Assembly (NCBI GenBank): GCA_964639205.1
Contig: CAZXCG010000041.1
Span: forward strand, 1 to 8,853
DNA from: CAZXCG01 sp964639205
GTDB lineage: Bacteria; Bacillota; Clostridia; Oscillospirales; Acutalibacteraceae
DNA: 8,853 nt
Direction: 5' to 3'
Numbering within the stretch: the stretch's first letter is position 1; the number at the start of each line of letters is the position of its first letter. Made by a program: the position numbers and the translations under genes. Shown in pieces: positions 1 through 4,548 of the stretch. The notes beneath the pieces were generated by a model. The model made no database searches, had not been told where the DNA came from, and was given only the letters and a program-made list of their open reading frames with translations.

Positions 1-158
1 TTAAATCGGAGCAGCGTTCCGGCAGACCTGTTTGGAATTTGACCTGCGGCAGATTGCAGCGAACGCGGGGACGTTAAGCTCGAGCCGTACCTGTTGATAG
101 TCGGATGTCACATCATTGACAAACGTACAAAAATATTTCAAAATTTTTACAAAAGCCC
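1..158. other. Upstream flank with no supported gene
   Basis: I see no gene here that I can support. The minus strand is open from about 186 down to a TAA stop whose complement is at 1-3, but it contains no ATG. Its only useful candidate start, a GTG at 109-111, has no Shine-Dalgarno sequence, and the frame runs through the rpsT promoter. A short plus-strand frame ends at about 77. The stretch could be the edge of an upstream intergenic region or the end of a small gene that cannot be recognised. Confidence 0.4.
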
Positions 159-187
159 TTGCATTACAGAAAGTGAAATGATATAAT
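159..187 (+). promoter_or_regulatory. Predicted sigma-A promoter of rpsT
   Basis: The -35 box TTGCAT (159-164) and -10 box TATAAT (182-187) are separated by exactly 17 bp. The -10 is preceded by TGA, which forms an extended -10 element. Transcription should start near 194-196, leaving a leader of about 30 nt before the rpsT ATG at 225. The match is close to the vegetative consensus, as expected for a ribosomal protein gene. Confidence 0.75.
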
Positions 188-224
188 TACATTCTGATGA
201 CTGAAAAATTAAGGAGGTGGGACA

Positions 225-485
225 ATGCCCAATATTAAATCAGCAAAGAAGCGCGTAAAGGTTATTGCTACAAAGACGGCGCGCAACAAGGCTATAAAAT
301 CGAACCTGAGAACAACGGTTAAAAAGGCTTACGCCGCTATTGACACAAACGCCGCCGATAAGGCTGAGGCAGTTCGTCTTGCTACAAAGAAGATTGACCA
401 AGCGGCCGCTAAGAATATTTTGCACAAGAATACCGCTGCAAGATGTAAATCCGCACTGGCTAAAAGACTTAACGAATCCGCCTGA
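225..485 (+). CDS. rpsT: 30S ribosomal protein S20
   Basis: This encodes an 86-residue, lysine- and alanine-rich protein that begins MPNIKSAKKR, the characteristic start of bacterial S20. S20 binds 16S rRNA early in small-subunit assembly and sits at the base of the body of the 30S subunit. The length is normal for the family. Basic residues and repeated KSNLRTTVKKA- and TKKIDQAAAK-like helical segments fit its long three-helix bundle. The ATG at 225 is preceded by AAGGAGGTGG (211-220), a very strong ribosome binding site. The gene has its own promoter just upstream and a terminator at 544-573, so it appears to be monocistronic. S20 synthesis is autoregulated in some bacteria, but nothing in this leader shows that directly. 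The call is secure. Confidence 0.97.
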   Translation: MPNIKSAKKRVKVIATKTARNKAIKSNLRTTVKKAYAAIDTNAADKAEAVRLATKKIDQAAAKNILHKNTAARCKSALAKRLNESA

Positions 486-543
486 TTTTGTTGCTCAAGC
501 GGTAAATCAAATCGGTGCAAATCAAACGGCTTTGTTTTTGCAT

Positions 544-573
544 GGGCATTGTCCTCACGGGCGGTGCCCTTTT
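544..573 (+). terminator. Rho-independent terminator after rpsT
   Basis: An 11-bp stem (544-554 with 559-569, including several G-U pairs) closes a TCAC loop and is followed by TTTT (570-573). It lies 59 bp after the rpsT stop. The U-tract is short, so termination may be partial, but no other candidate between rpsT and the next promoter is as good. Confidence 0.6.
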
Positions 574-705
574 GATGTTGCCGGCTATGCTTTGCCGCAA
601 AGAGCCGTAAGCGTCCGCTGACGCGAGCTTTTGCCGAGGTTCGCCGCAAGCTTAAACGAACGGCAAAGATTTTCTGTATTTTTTTTAAAAAAACGAAAAA
701 AATAA
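574..705. other. Non-coding spacer between rpsT and the tRNA cluster
   Basis: The gene-free stretch between rpsT and the first tRNA runs from 486 to 860. It holds the rpsT terminator, then this spacer, then a promoter at 706-734. The spacer goes from mixed composition (574-665) to very AT-rich with T and A runs (670-705). I see no ORF with a ribosome binding site. The AT-rich part directly upstream of the promoter could act as an UP element. Confidence 0.5.
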
Positions 706-734
706 TTGCATTTTTAATTTTGTTGTGGTATACT
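706..734 (+). promoter_or_regulatory. Predicted promoter of the tRNA cluster
   Basis: The boxes are TTGCAT (706-711) and TATACT (729-734), 17 bp apart, with TGG directly before the -10 (extended -10 element). This is the same design as the rpsT promoter, including the identical -35 hexamer. It lies about 120 bp before the first tRNA, and the intervening AT-rich DNA shows no gene, so it would drive the Asp-Thr-Ala cluster with a trimmed 5' leader. Confidence 0.6.
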
Positions 735-860
735 ACGTTTGCTGTCTTATTAAAATGTTTTTTAATGTTTTTTTAATTTAATTCTTATTAAACAGTCGGT
801 TTTATTTTAAAAAAGCAGATAATCGTCGGCTTTTGAGGCAAAATAACAGTATCGGTAAAC

Positions 861-937
861 GGCCCGGTAGTTCAGTTGGTTAGAACGCTAGCCTGTCACG
901 CTAGAGGTCGACGGTTCGAGCCCGTTCCGGGTCGCCA
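861..937 (+). tRNA. tRNA-Asp(GTC)
   Basis: The cloverleaf is complete. The 7-bp acceptor (861-867 with 927-933) contains one G-U pair. The D-arm has the usual AGTTCAGTTGGTTAGA core. The anticodon stem CTAGC/GCTAG (888-892, 900-904) holds the loop CTGTCAC with anticodon GTC at 895-897. The T-loop is GGTTCGAGCC-like. G934 is the discriminator, as expected for tRNA-Asp, and CCA is encoded at 935-937. It is the first of three tRNAs in the cluster; only 4 nt separate it from tRNA-Thr. Confidence 0.97.
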
Positions 938-941
938 TTAT

Positions 942-1017
942 GCTGATATAGCTCAGTAGGCAGAGTACATCCTTGGTAAGGATGAGGTCACCGGTTCGAA
1001 CCCGGTTATCAGCTCCA
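942..1017 (+). tRNA. tRNA-Thr(GGT)
   Basis: The acceptor GCTGATA (942-948) pairs perfectly with TATCAGC (1007-1013). The anticodon stem CATCC/GGATG (968-972, 980-984) encloses the loop TTGGTAA with anticodon GGT at 975-977. A GGTTCGAACC T-arm, discriminator T1014 and encoded CCA (1015-1017) complete the gene. The tight spacing to tRNA-Asp implies one precursor transcript. Confidence 0.97.
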
Positions 1018-1112
1018 ATGACGCTTCCTGTCGGCAGGGAGCGCTGCAAAAACCGCTTGTGCCTACAGCATAAGCGTTTATATACAAGCGCGGTTACCGC
1101 GTATTCGGCTGC

Positions 1113-1188
<76 letters not shown>

Positions 1189-1189
1189 C

Positions 1190-1227
1190 ATCGCGGCAAG
1201 CCACAAGGGTTTGCCGCGATTTACTTT
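1190..1227 (+). terminator. Hairpin terminator of the tRNA cluster
   Basis: A perfect 10-bp GC-rich stem (1190-1199 with 1211-1220), extendable by three inner pairs, starts 2 nt after the CCA of tRNA-Ala. It is followed by TTACTTTG, an imperfect U-tract. Its position and strength suggest an intrinsic terminator, possibly also a 3' processing signal. Confidence 0.6.
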
Positions 1228-1283
1228 GTAAATCGCACCGTCGCTTTGCTGCCCGCCTTTTTAACTCGGAGCAAAGCTTTAAT

Positions 1284-1379
1284 GCAAGCCTGTTTAACAT
1301 CAATAAACAGGTTTTGCCTTTAATGTAAAATTATTATAGCAGGATAATTCAATCAATATATCTGCTTTATCAAAAGCAG
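1284..1379 (+). other. Two hairpins in the pyrE upstream region
   Basis: Two inverted repeats lie before pyrE. The first is CCTGTTTA/TAAACAGG (1289-1296, 1304-1311), extendable outward and followed by TTTT then GCCTTT. The second is CTGCTTT/AAAGCAG (1362-1368, 1373-1379) with a 4-nt loop. The first could be a second, weaker terminator of the tRNA transcript, or part of an attenuator in a pyrE leader. I do not see the conserved PyrR-binding loop known from other Firmicute pyr leaders, and no convincing promoter for pyrE stands out. Confidence 0.35.
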
Positions 1380-1414
1380 GTTCATTGGCAGCATTTGCCG
1401 GGGAGAAAGTAGTT

Positions 1415-1996
1415 ATGATAACAGATGAAAGAGTTATTGAGATATTAAAAGAAGCGGGCGTTCTGCTTGAGGGGCATTTTCGCCTTACTTCCGGCAGACA
1501 CAGCAACAAATATCTGCAATGCGCCAAAATCTTTCGCAATACAAAGTACAGCGAAGAGCTTTGCGCGGCGCTCGCCGAGTATTATGCCGGCAGCGGCGTT
1601 GACGTGGTAATCGGACCGGCTATGGGCGCTGTGCAGATGGCTTATGAGGTAAGCCGCTGCTTAAAGTGCGAAAATTTCTTTGCAGAGCGCGACGACGACG
1701 GTAAAATGGCGCTGCGCCGCGGCTTCGCCGTAACCGAGGGAATGAAGGTGCTCATCGTTGAAGACGTTGTTACCACGGGCGGCTCTGTCAGAGAGGTTTT
1801 ACAGCTTGTTAAGGCTAAGGGCGCCGAGGTCGTTGGCGTGGGCTCAATAGTAGACCGTACCGGCGGAAAAATAGATTTCGGGGTACCGTTCAAGGCGGTT
1901 ATAAGCCTCGATGTTGAATCGTGGGAGCCCTGTGACTGCCCGCTGTGCAAAGAAGGGAAAATTGAATTGGTAAAGCCGGGCAGCCGAAAGGTTTGA
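1415..1996 (+). CDS. pyrE: Orotate phosphoribosyltransferase
   Basis: PyrE transfers the phosphoribosyl group of PRPP to orotate to make OMP, the fifth step of cytosolic de novo pyrimidine synthesis. The protein is 193 residues with a type I phosphoribosyltransferase fold. The PRPP-binding signature VLIVEDVVTTGGS spans about residues 112-124. The early LTSGRHSNKYLQCAKIF segment is typical of this clostridial-type branch, as is the Cys-rich tail with cysteines at 173, 175 and 178. I choose the ATG at 1415 because GGGGAG (1400-1405) lies 9 nt upstream and the protein then starts MITDERVIEILKE. A TTG at 1385 in the same frame would add ten residues (MAAFAGEKVV) with no ribosome binding site. No other pyr gene is adjacent, so it is not part of a visible pyr operon here. 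The three tail cysteines could bind a metal, but that is only a suggestion. Confidence 0.95.
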   Translation: MITDERVIEILKEAGVLLEGHFRLTSGRHSNKYLQCAKIFRNTKYSEELCAALAEYYAGSGVDVVIGPAMGAVQMAYEVSRCLKCENFFAERDDDGKMALRRGFAVTEGMKVLIVEDVVTTGGSVREVLQLVKAKGAEVVGVGSIVDRTGGKIDFGVPFKAVISLDVESWEPCDCPLCKEGKIELVKPGSRKV

Positions 1997-2160
1997 CTGA
2001 GCGCCCGCAATTCAACAAGGGGCTTGGCTCCGTCATTCAACGCGGCAAAGGGCAGCGTCAGCTGCCTTAGAAATCAGCGGGGCTTGTATCCTCACTGATT
2101 CCGAAAACGGAACCCGCCGCCTCAGAGGCGTGGGGGACATCTTTGCCTAAGTTATATAGT
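1997..2160 (+). other. Hairpin-rich pyrE-radC intergenic region
   Basis: This 164-bp gap holds consecutive inverted repeats. One is GGCAGC/GCTGCC (2051-2056, 2061-2066). The second is AATCAG/CTGATT (2072-2077, 2095-2100), which continues inward with one mismatch. The third is CCG-AAAA-CGG (2101-2110), and the fourth is CGCCT/AGGCG (2118-2122, 2126-2130). None has a proper U-tract, so none is a convincing terminator. Together they suggest a structured RNA leader or a degenerate repeat, and I recognise no known RNA family. Confidence 0.3.
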
Positions 2161-2175
2161 AGGGGGTGATGCGTT

Positions 2176-2883
2176 GTGGATTCCTCCTGTGAACACGATA
2201 AGCATCGCGAAAGAGTAAGAAAAAGATTTTTGGAAAACGGCTTAGACGGTTTTGAATATCACGAAGCTCTCGAAATGTATCTTTATTATGCTCTTCCCCG
2301 CAAAGATACCAACCCGCTGGCACACAGGCTTATTGACTCCTTCGGCTCGTTTTCCGCTGTTTTTGATTCGCCGGTAGACGTGCTTATTTCGACCGGAATT
2401 TCCGAAAATACAGCGGTATTGCTTAAACTTTTGCCGGAGCTTTCAAGACTTTATTTGGAGGACAAGCACAACAGCCATCACAAAATAATCGACTTTTCAA
2501 GGCTTGGCGATTATATACTCAACAAATTCACCGGCAGGGAGTACGAATGCTGCGTTTTGCTTCTTACCGACGCCAAAGGCAAAGAGCTTTTCAACGGGGT
2601 TGTCGCCAAAGGCTCTTTAACCGCCACGGACCTTCCGGCGCGGCAAATAGTGGATTATGCAATGCGCTATCATGCGCGAAACGCCGTCATTGCTCATAAT
2701 CACCCAAGCGGGGTTGCGCTGCCTTCAAGCGAGGACATAGAAGCAACTCTGAATTTGGCAAGGGTACTGAAGACAGTCGGAGTTAATCTTGTTGACCACT
2801 TAATAGTCGCCGATAACGATTATATAGCTTTGAGCCAATCGGGCGGCGCGGCCGCTCTTATTCTTGCCGGCGGCGACGGCTGA
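2176..2883 (+). CDS. radC: RadC-family JAB/MPN domain protein
   Basis: The 235-residue protein has an N-terminal helix-hairpin-helix-like region (about 15-90) and a C-terminal JAB/MPN domain (about 105-230). The metal-binding signature HNHPSG is at residues 174-179, followed by PSSED with Asp187, the arrangement of zinc metalloprotease-type JAMM motifs. RadC was once linked to DNA repair in E. coli, but that role has been withdrawn, so the function is unclear; the name is a family label. The length is normal for RadC. Translation starts at GTG 2176: AGGGGGTGAT (2161-2170) closely matches the 16S anti-Shine-Dalgarno sequence at good spacing, and the only nearby ATG (2169) is out of frame. It lies 179 bp after pyrE on the same strand. 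The downstream terminator at 3057-3094 may end this transcript. Confidence 0.93.
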   Translation: MDSSCEHDKHRERVRKRFLENGLDGFEYHEALEMYLYYALPRKDTNPLAHRLIDSFGSFSAVFDSPVDVLISTGISENTAVLLKLLPELSRLYLEDKHNSHHKIIDFSRLGDYILNKFTGREYECCVLLLTDAKGKELFNGVVAKGSLTATDLPARQIVDYAMRYHARNAVIAHNHPSGVALPSSEDIEATLNLARVLKTVGVNLVDHLIVADNDYIALSQSGGAAALILAGGDG

Positions 2884-2911
2884 TTACAACGTTTCCGCTT
2901 TATTATTTTAG

Positions 2912-3046
2912 ATGAGTAAATCCAACTTCCCGTTTCAATGTAAACGCCAAATTAAATACTTTATCCGAAACCGAAAAAGAAGCTCTATTTTCCCTGTTGA
3001 ACAGGCTAATGGGCTGATCGTCTTTTGCAAAGACCGAACGGAATAA
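2912..3046 (+). CDS. Possible 44-residue small ORF (uncertain)
   Basis: An ATG at 2912 opens a basic 44-codon frame (MSKSNFPFQCKRQIKYF...) that ends at TAA 3044-3046, only 10 nt before the strong terminator stem at 3057. The position before a terminator is the main argument for it. Against it, no Shine-Dalgarno sequence precedes the ATG. The opposite strand is also open over the same DNA (2903-3118), and that frame would read through the terminator stem. I recognise no family on either strand. It could be a relic of a degraded gene or simply the 3' UTR of radC. Confidence 0.2.
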   Translation: MSKSNFPFQCKRQIKYFIRNRKRSSIFPVEQANGLIVFCKDRTE

Positions 3047-3056
3047 TTTTAAACGG

Positions 3057-3094
3057 GCGTCCCGCACGAGAATGTGCGGGACGCTGTTTTTTTT
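3057..3094 (+). terminator. Strong rho-independent terminator
   Basis: A perfect 11-bp GC-rich stem (3057-3067 with 3074-3084) and 6-nt loop are followed by TG and eight consecutive T (3087-3094). The T-tract is only on the plus-strand side, so it acts on rightward transcripts from radC (and any small ORF after it) and insulates the recombinase-helicase region that follows. Confidence 0.88.
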
Positions 3095-3174
3095 GCAAAG
3101 CAGCAGATATATGCACAAATCTGCACACGCCGCAATCGCAGCGGCGCGCCGTTGAGAGCAAGCTCTGCGGGGCG
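3095..3174. other. Gene-free junction upstream of the recombinase
   Basis: The stretch from the radC stop to the recombinase (2884-3256) holds the doubtful small ORF, the terminator, this piece and a promoter. This piece contains short inverted repeats such as GCCGC/GCGGC around 3129-3145 and GAGCAA/TTGCTC (3156-3161, 3175-3180). No ORF with a ribosome binding site and no copy of the inverted repeat found at 4121 is present. Confidence 0.4.
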
Positions 3175-3203
3175 TTGCTCCGATTTAAATATTTAGGTAA
3201 AAT
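3175..3203 (+). promoter_or_regulatory. Candidate promoter of the recombinase gene
   Basis: The boxes are TTGCTC (3175-3180) and TAAAAT (3198-3203), 17 bp apart, giving a leader of about 47 nt before the ATG at 3257. The -35 is only moderately close to consensus and lies in the right arm of a small inverted repeat (3156-3161 with 3175-3180), which might make it a regulated site. It is outside the invertible segment, so recombinase expression from it would not depend on segment orientation. Confidence 0.45.
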
Positions 3204-3256
3204 AAGAGGCGCAATACTGCATACAAATTATTTTTAAAAACAAGGAGACATTTTTG

Positions 3257-4141
3257 ATGAGCACAATTATTTTGACAGAGAATTACATCCAAAGCTTTAA
3301 GAGCTTCCTTTGCGCTAACGAGAGAAGTCCCTATACCGTCGAAAAATACATTCGAGACGTCCGAGCATTTATGTTGTTCGCGGACGGTCGCGCGCTTACA
3401 AAAGAACTGACTGTAGAGTACAAGCAGGCTTTAGTTGCACAAAACCGCCACAAGAAAAGCAGCATTAATTCCATGCTCGCGTCGATCGGCAGCTTTCTGA
3501 CTTTTGCCGGACTTCCGGACTGCAAAACGTCGAACATTCGCATACAGAAAAGCCCGTACTGCCCCGAAGAGCGGAATCTTACAAAGGCGGAATACTTGCG
3601 CTTGAAAGCGGCGGCAAAAAGCAAGCCTCGGCTGTATTTGATCCTCGAAACACTTTTTGCCACCGGAATACGGATTTCCGAGCTTCGGTACTTCACGGCA
3701 GAGGCTCTGCGCGGCAGTACCATCACTGTTTCGGGCAAAAATAAGACCCGCGTCATCATTGTGCCGAAGGATTTGCAAAAAAAGCTGCTCGCTTATGCAA
3801 AGCAAAACGGAATCGCAAGCGGAGTAATTTTCCGTACCGGAAGCGGAAACCCGGTAAATCGCAGCAATGTGTGGGCGGAAATGAAAAAACTTTGCGAAAA
3901 AGCAAGGGTTCCGAAAAGCAAGGTTTTTCCGCATAACATCCGAAAACTGTTTGCCCGGCTGTATTATAAACTCTCAAAGGATATTGCGCAGCTTGCCGAT
4001 TTGCTTGGACACAGCAGCATCAATACCACGCGCATTTACCTCATGACCACAGAAAATGAGGTTCGGAGCAGGATTGAACAATTGTCGCGGCTGATTTTAT
4101 CCGAAGAAAAGAAAAACCACCACATTATCAACATAATGTAG
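3257..4141 (+). CDS. Tyrosine recombinase, probable promoter invertase
   Basis: This is a 294-residue site-specific recombinase of the phage-integrase (XerC/D-like) family. An N-terminal SAM-like core-binding domain (about 5-90) precedes the catalytic domain (about 105-280). All catalytic residues are visible: Arg139 in ATGIRISEL, a lysine in the GKNK turn (161 or 163), His226 and Arg229 in HNIR, His252 in LLGHSS, and nucleophile Tyr261 in TRIYL. The start is ATG 3257, with AAGGAG (3242-3247) 9 nt upstream; the TTG at 3254 is an alternative adding one residue. The last seven codons and the TAG stop are encoded inside the left inverted repeat (4121-4141), so inversion leaves the protein unchanged. 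The compact size, the adjacent inverted repeats and the lack of other mobility genes argue for a local DNA invertase rather than an element integrase. It would act by making a Tyr261-DNA intermediate at both repeats. Confidence 0.9.
   Translation: MSTIILTENYIQSFKSFLCANERSPYTVEKYIRDVRAFMLFADGRALTKELTVEYKQALVAQNRHKKSSINSMLASIGSFLTFAGLPDCKTSNIRIQKSPYCPEERNLTKAEYLRLKAAAKSKPRLYLILETLFATGIRISELRYFTAEALRGSTITVSGKNKTRVIIVPKDLQKKLLAYAKQNGIASGVIFRTGSGNPVNRSNVWAEMKKLCEKARVPKSKVFPHNIRKLFARLYYKLSKDIAQLADLLGHSSINTTRIYLMTTENEVRSRIEQLSRLILSEEKKNHHIINIM
4121..4141 (+). repeat. Left inverted repeat (IRL), predicted recombination site
   Basis: The 21 bases here are the exact reverse complement of 4451-4471. 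The match extends inward to 28 bp (4121-4148 against 4444-4471) with one mismatch and stops abruptly outward. Each copy is itself a near-palindrome: ACATTAT (4122-4128) and ATAATGT (4133-4139) around the asymmetric centre CAAC. Two arms around a short asymmetric core is the architecture of a tyrosine-recombinase crossover site. It overlaps the 3' end and stop codon of the recombinase gene. Confidence 0.9.
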
Positions 4142-4173
4142 TGATACAAGGGCAAACAAAGGGAATTTACCCC

Positions 4174-4187
4174 GATGATTTGTCATC
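4174..4187. repeat. Small palindrome at the start of the switch transcript
   Basis: GATGA (4174-4178) and TCATC (4183-4187) form a dyad with a 4-nt centre, located just downstream of the leftward -10 box and spanning the likely transcription start. It could be an operator or a 5' RNA hairpin that stabilises the transcript. No regulator can be assigned. Confidence 0.35.
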
Positions 4188-4190
4188 ATT

Positions 4191-4219
4191 ATTTTATCGC
4201 TCTGTAATAGATTTGTCAA
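4191..4219 (-). promoter_or_regulatory. Near-consensus promoter inside the invertible segment
   Basis: Read on the minus strand, TTGACA (4219-4214) and TAAAAT (4196-4191) are separated by exactly 17 bp; the -35 is perfect and the -10 differs from TATAAT at one base. Transcription should start near 4184 and currently runs left into the 3' end of the recombinase gene as antisense RNA. After inversion the start would map near 4408, with a leader of about 138 nt to the helicase GTG. This is the best match to the vegetative consensus in the window. Confidence 0.8.
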
Positions 4220-4395
4220 GACGGATTGCAAAAAAAGGACATTCCCCCAAAAAGAGAATCATTTGTAAAATCAGCCTTTTTTTAAAGAAACGCTGCATTT
4301 TCGGAACACAGCAAAAGCGCCCTCAGACATAATTTTTCCAAATTTCCGCGAGAGGGTGTTCTTGACGTGCAAGCATTTTATGCCCATATACAGAT

Positions 4396-4440
4396 AGGAT
4401 TGTGAACCGGCGCTCAACGCTGATTCACAATTTTTTCTTT
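4396..4440 (+). terminator. Terminator inside the invertible segment, facing the helicase
   Basis: An 8-bp stem (ATTGTGAA at 4399-4406 with TTCACAAT at 4424-4431) encloses a loop with an inner GCG/CGC pairing, and is followed by TTTTTTCTTT (4431-4440). It stops rightward transcription, for example read-through from the recombinase, just before the right repeat. After inversion it would lie near the recombinase on the opposite strand with its T-tract on the wrong side, so it would no longer block the helicase. Confidence 0.72.
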
Positions 4441-4450
4441 CTATGTATTA

Positions 4451-4471
4451 CTACATTATGTTGATAATGTG
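4451..4471 (-). repeat. Right inverted repeat (IRR), predicted recombination site
   Basis: This is the perfect 21-bp reverse complement of 4121-4141, with the same 7-bp arms around the core, here GTTG on the plus strand. Homology continues inward to 4444 with one mismatch and ends at 4471. It lies 74 bp before the helicase start codon. I found no third copy elsewhere in the window. Confidence 0.9.
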
Positions 4472-4532
4472 ACTGAAGAACGGCGGACGATATTCGGAAA
4501 AGAAGCGCATGCGCCGGTCTGTTTGCGTAGAA

Positions 4533-4548
4533 AGAGGATAAAGCGGTG
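4533..4548 (+). promoter_or_regulatory. Ribosome binding site and GTG start of the helicase
   Basis: AGAGG (4533-4537) lies 8 nt before the GTG at 4546. An in-frame TAG at 4528-4530 rules out any start further upstream, so this start is well fixed. An upstream frame ends with TGA at 4547-4549, overlapping the GTG, which would allow translational coupling if that frame is translated. Confidence 0.75.

Larger units (their letters stand above)
4142..4450. other. Predicted invertible promoter segment (309 bp)
   Basis: This segment lies between the two inverted repeats, directly after a tyrosine recombinase gene and 95 bp before the helicase start. It contains no supported gene. A 63-codon frame beginning GTG at 4141 has no family features or ribosome binding site of its own and would change on inversion. 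It does carry a near-consensus promoter reading left (4191-4219) and a terminator reading right (4396-4440). Inversion maps position p to 8592-p, placing the promoter at about 4373-4401 pointing at the helicase. The orientation in this sequence is therefore the predicted OFF state. In gut bacteria, recombinase-flipped promoters bounded by inverted repeats are an established phase-variation mechanism; its use here is inference from layout. Confidence 0.82.

Noticed and set aside
1..111. Small minus-strand frame ending at the left edge of the window
   Set aside because: It has only a GTG start without a ribosome binding site, no recognisable family, and reads out of the rpsT promoter region; it cannot be supported as a gene.
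329..649. Overlapping ORFs on both strands across the rpsT 3' end (329-649 minus, 340-621 plus)
   Set aside because: They overlap rpsT and its terminator, lack ribosome binding sites and have no recognisable domains.
4141..4332. 63-residue plus ORF starting GTG right at the recombinase stop
   Set aside because: It lies inside the invertible segment over the leftward promoter, has no ribosome binding site or family features, and would be broken by inversion.
4362..4392. Possible rightward promoter (TTGACG with TATACA 19 bp away, or CATATA at 17 bp)
   Set aside because: Spacing or -10 quality is poor, and any transcript would begin at the terminator hairpin 4396-4440, so it would produce nothing useful in this orientation.
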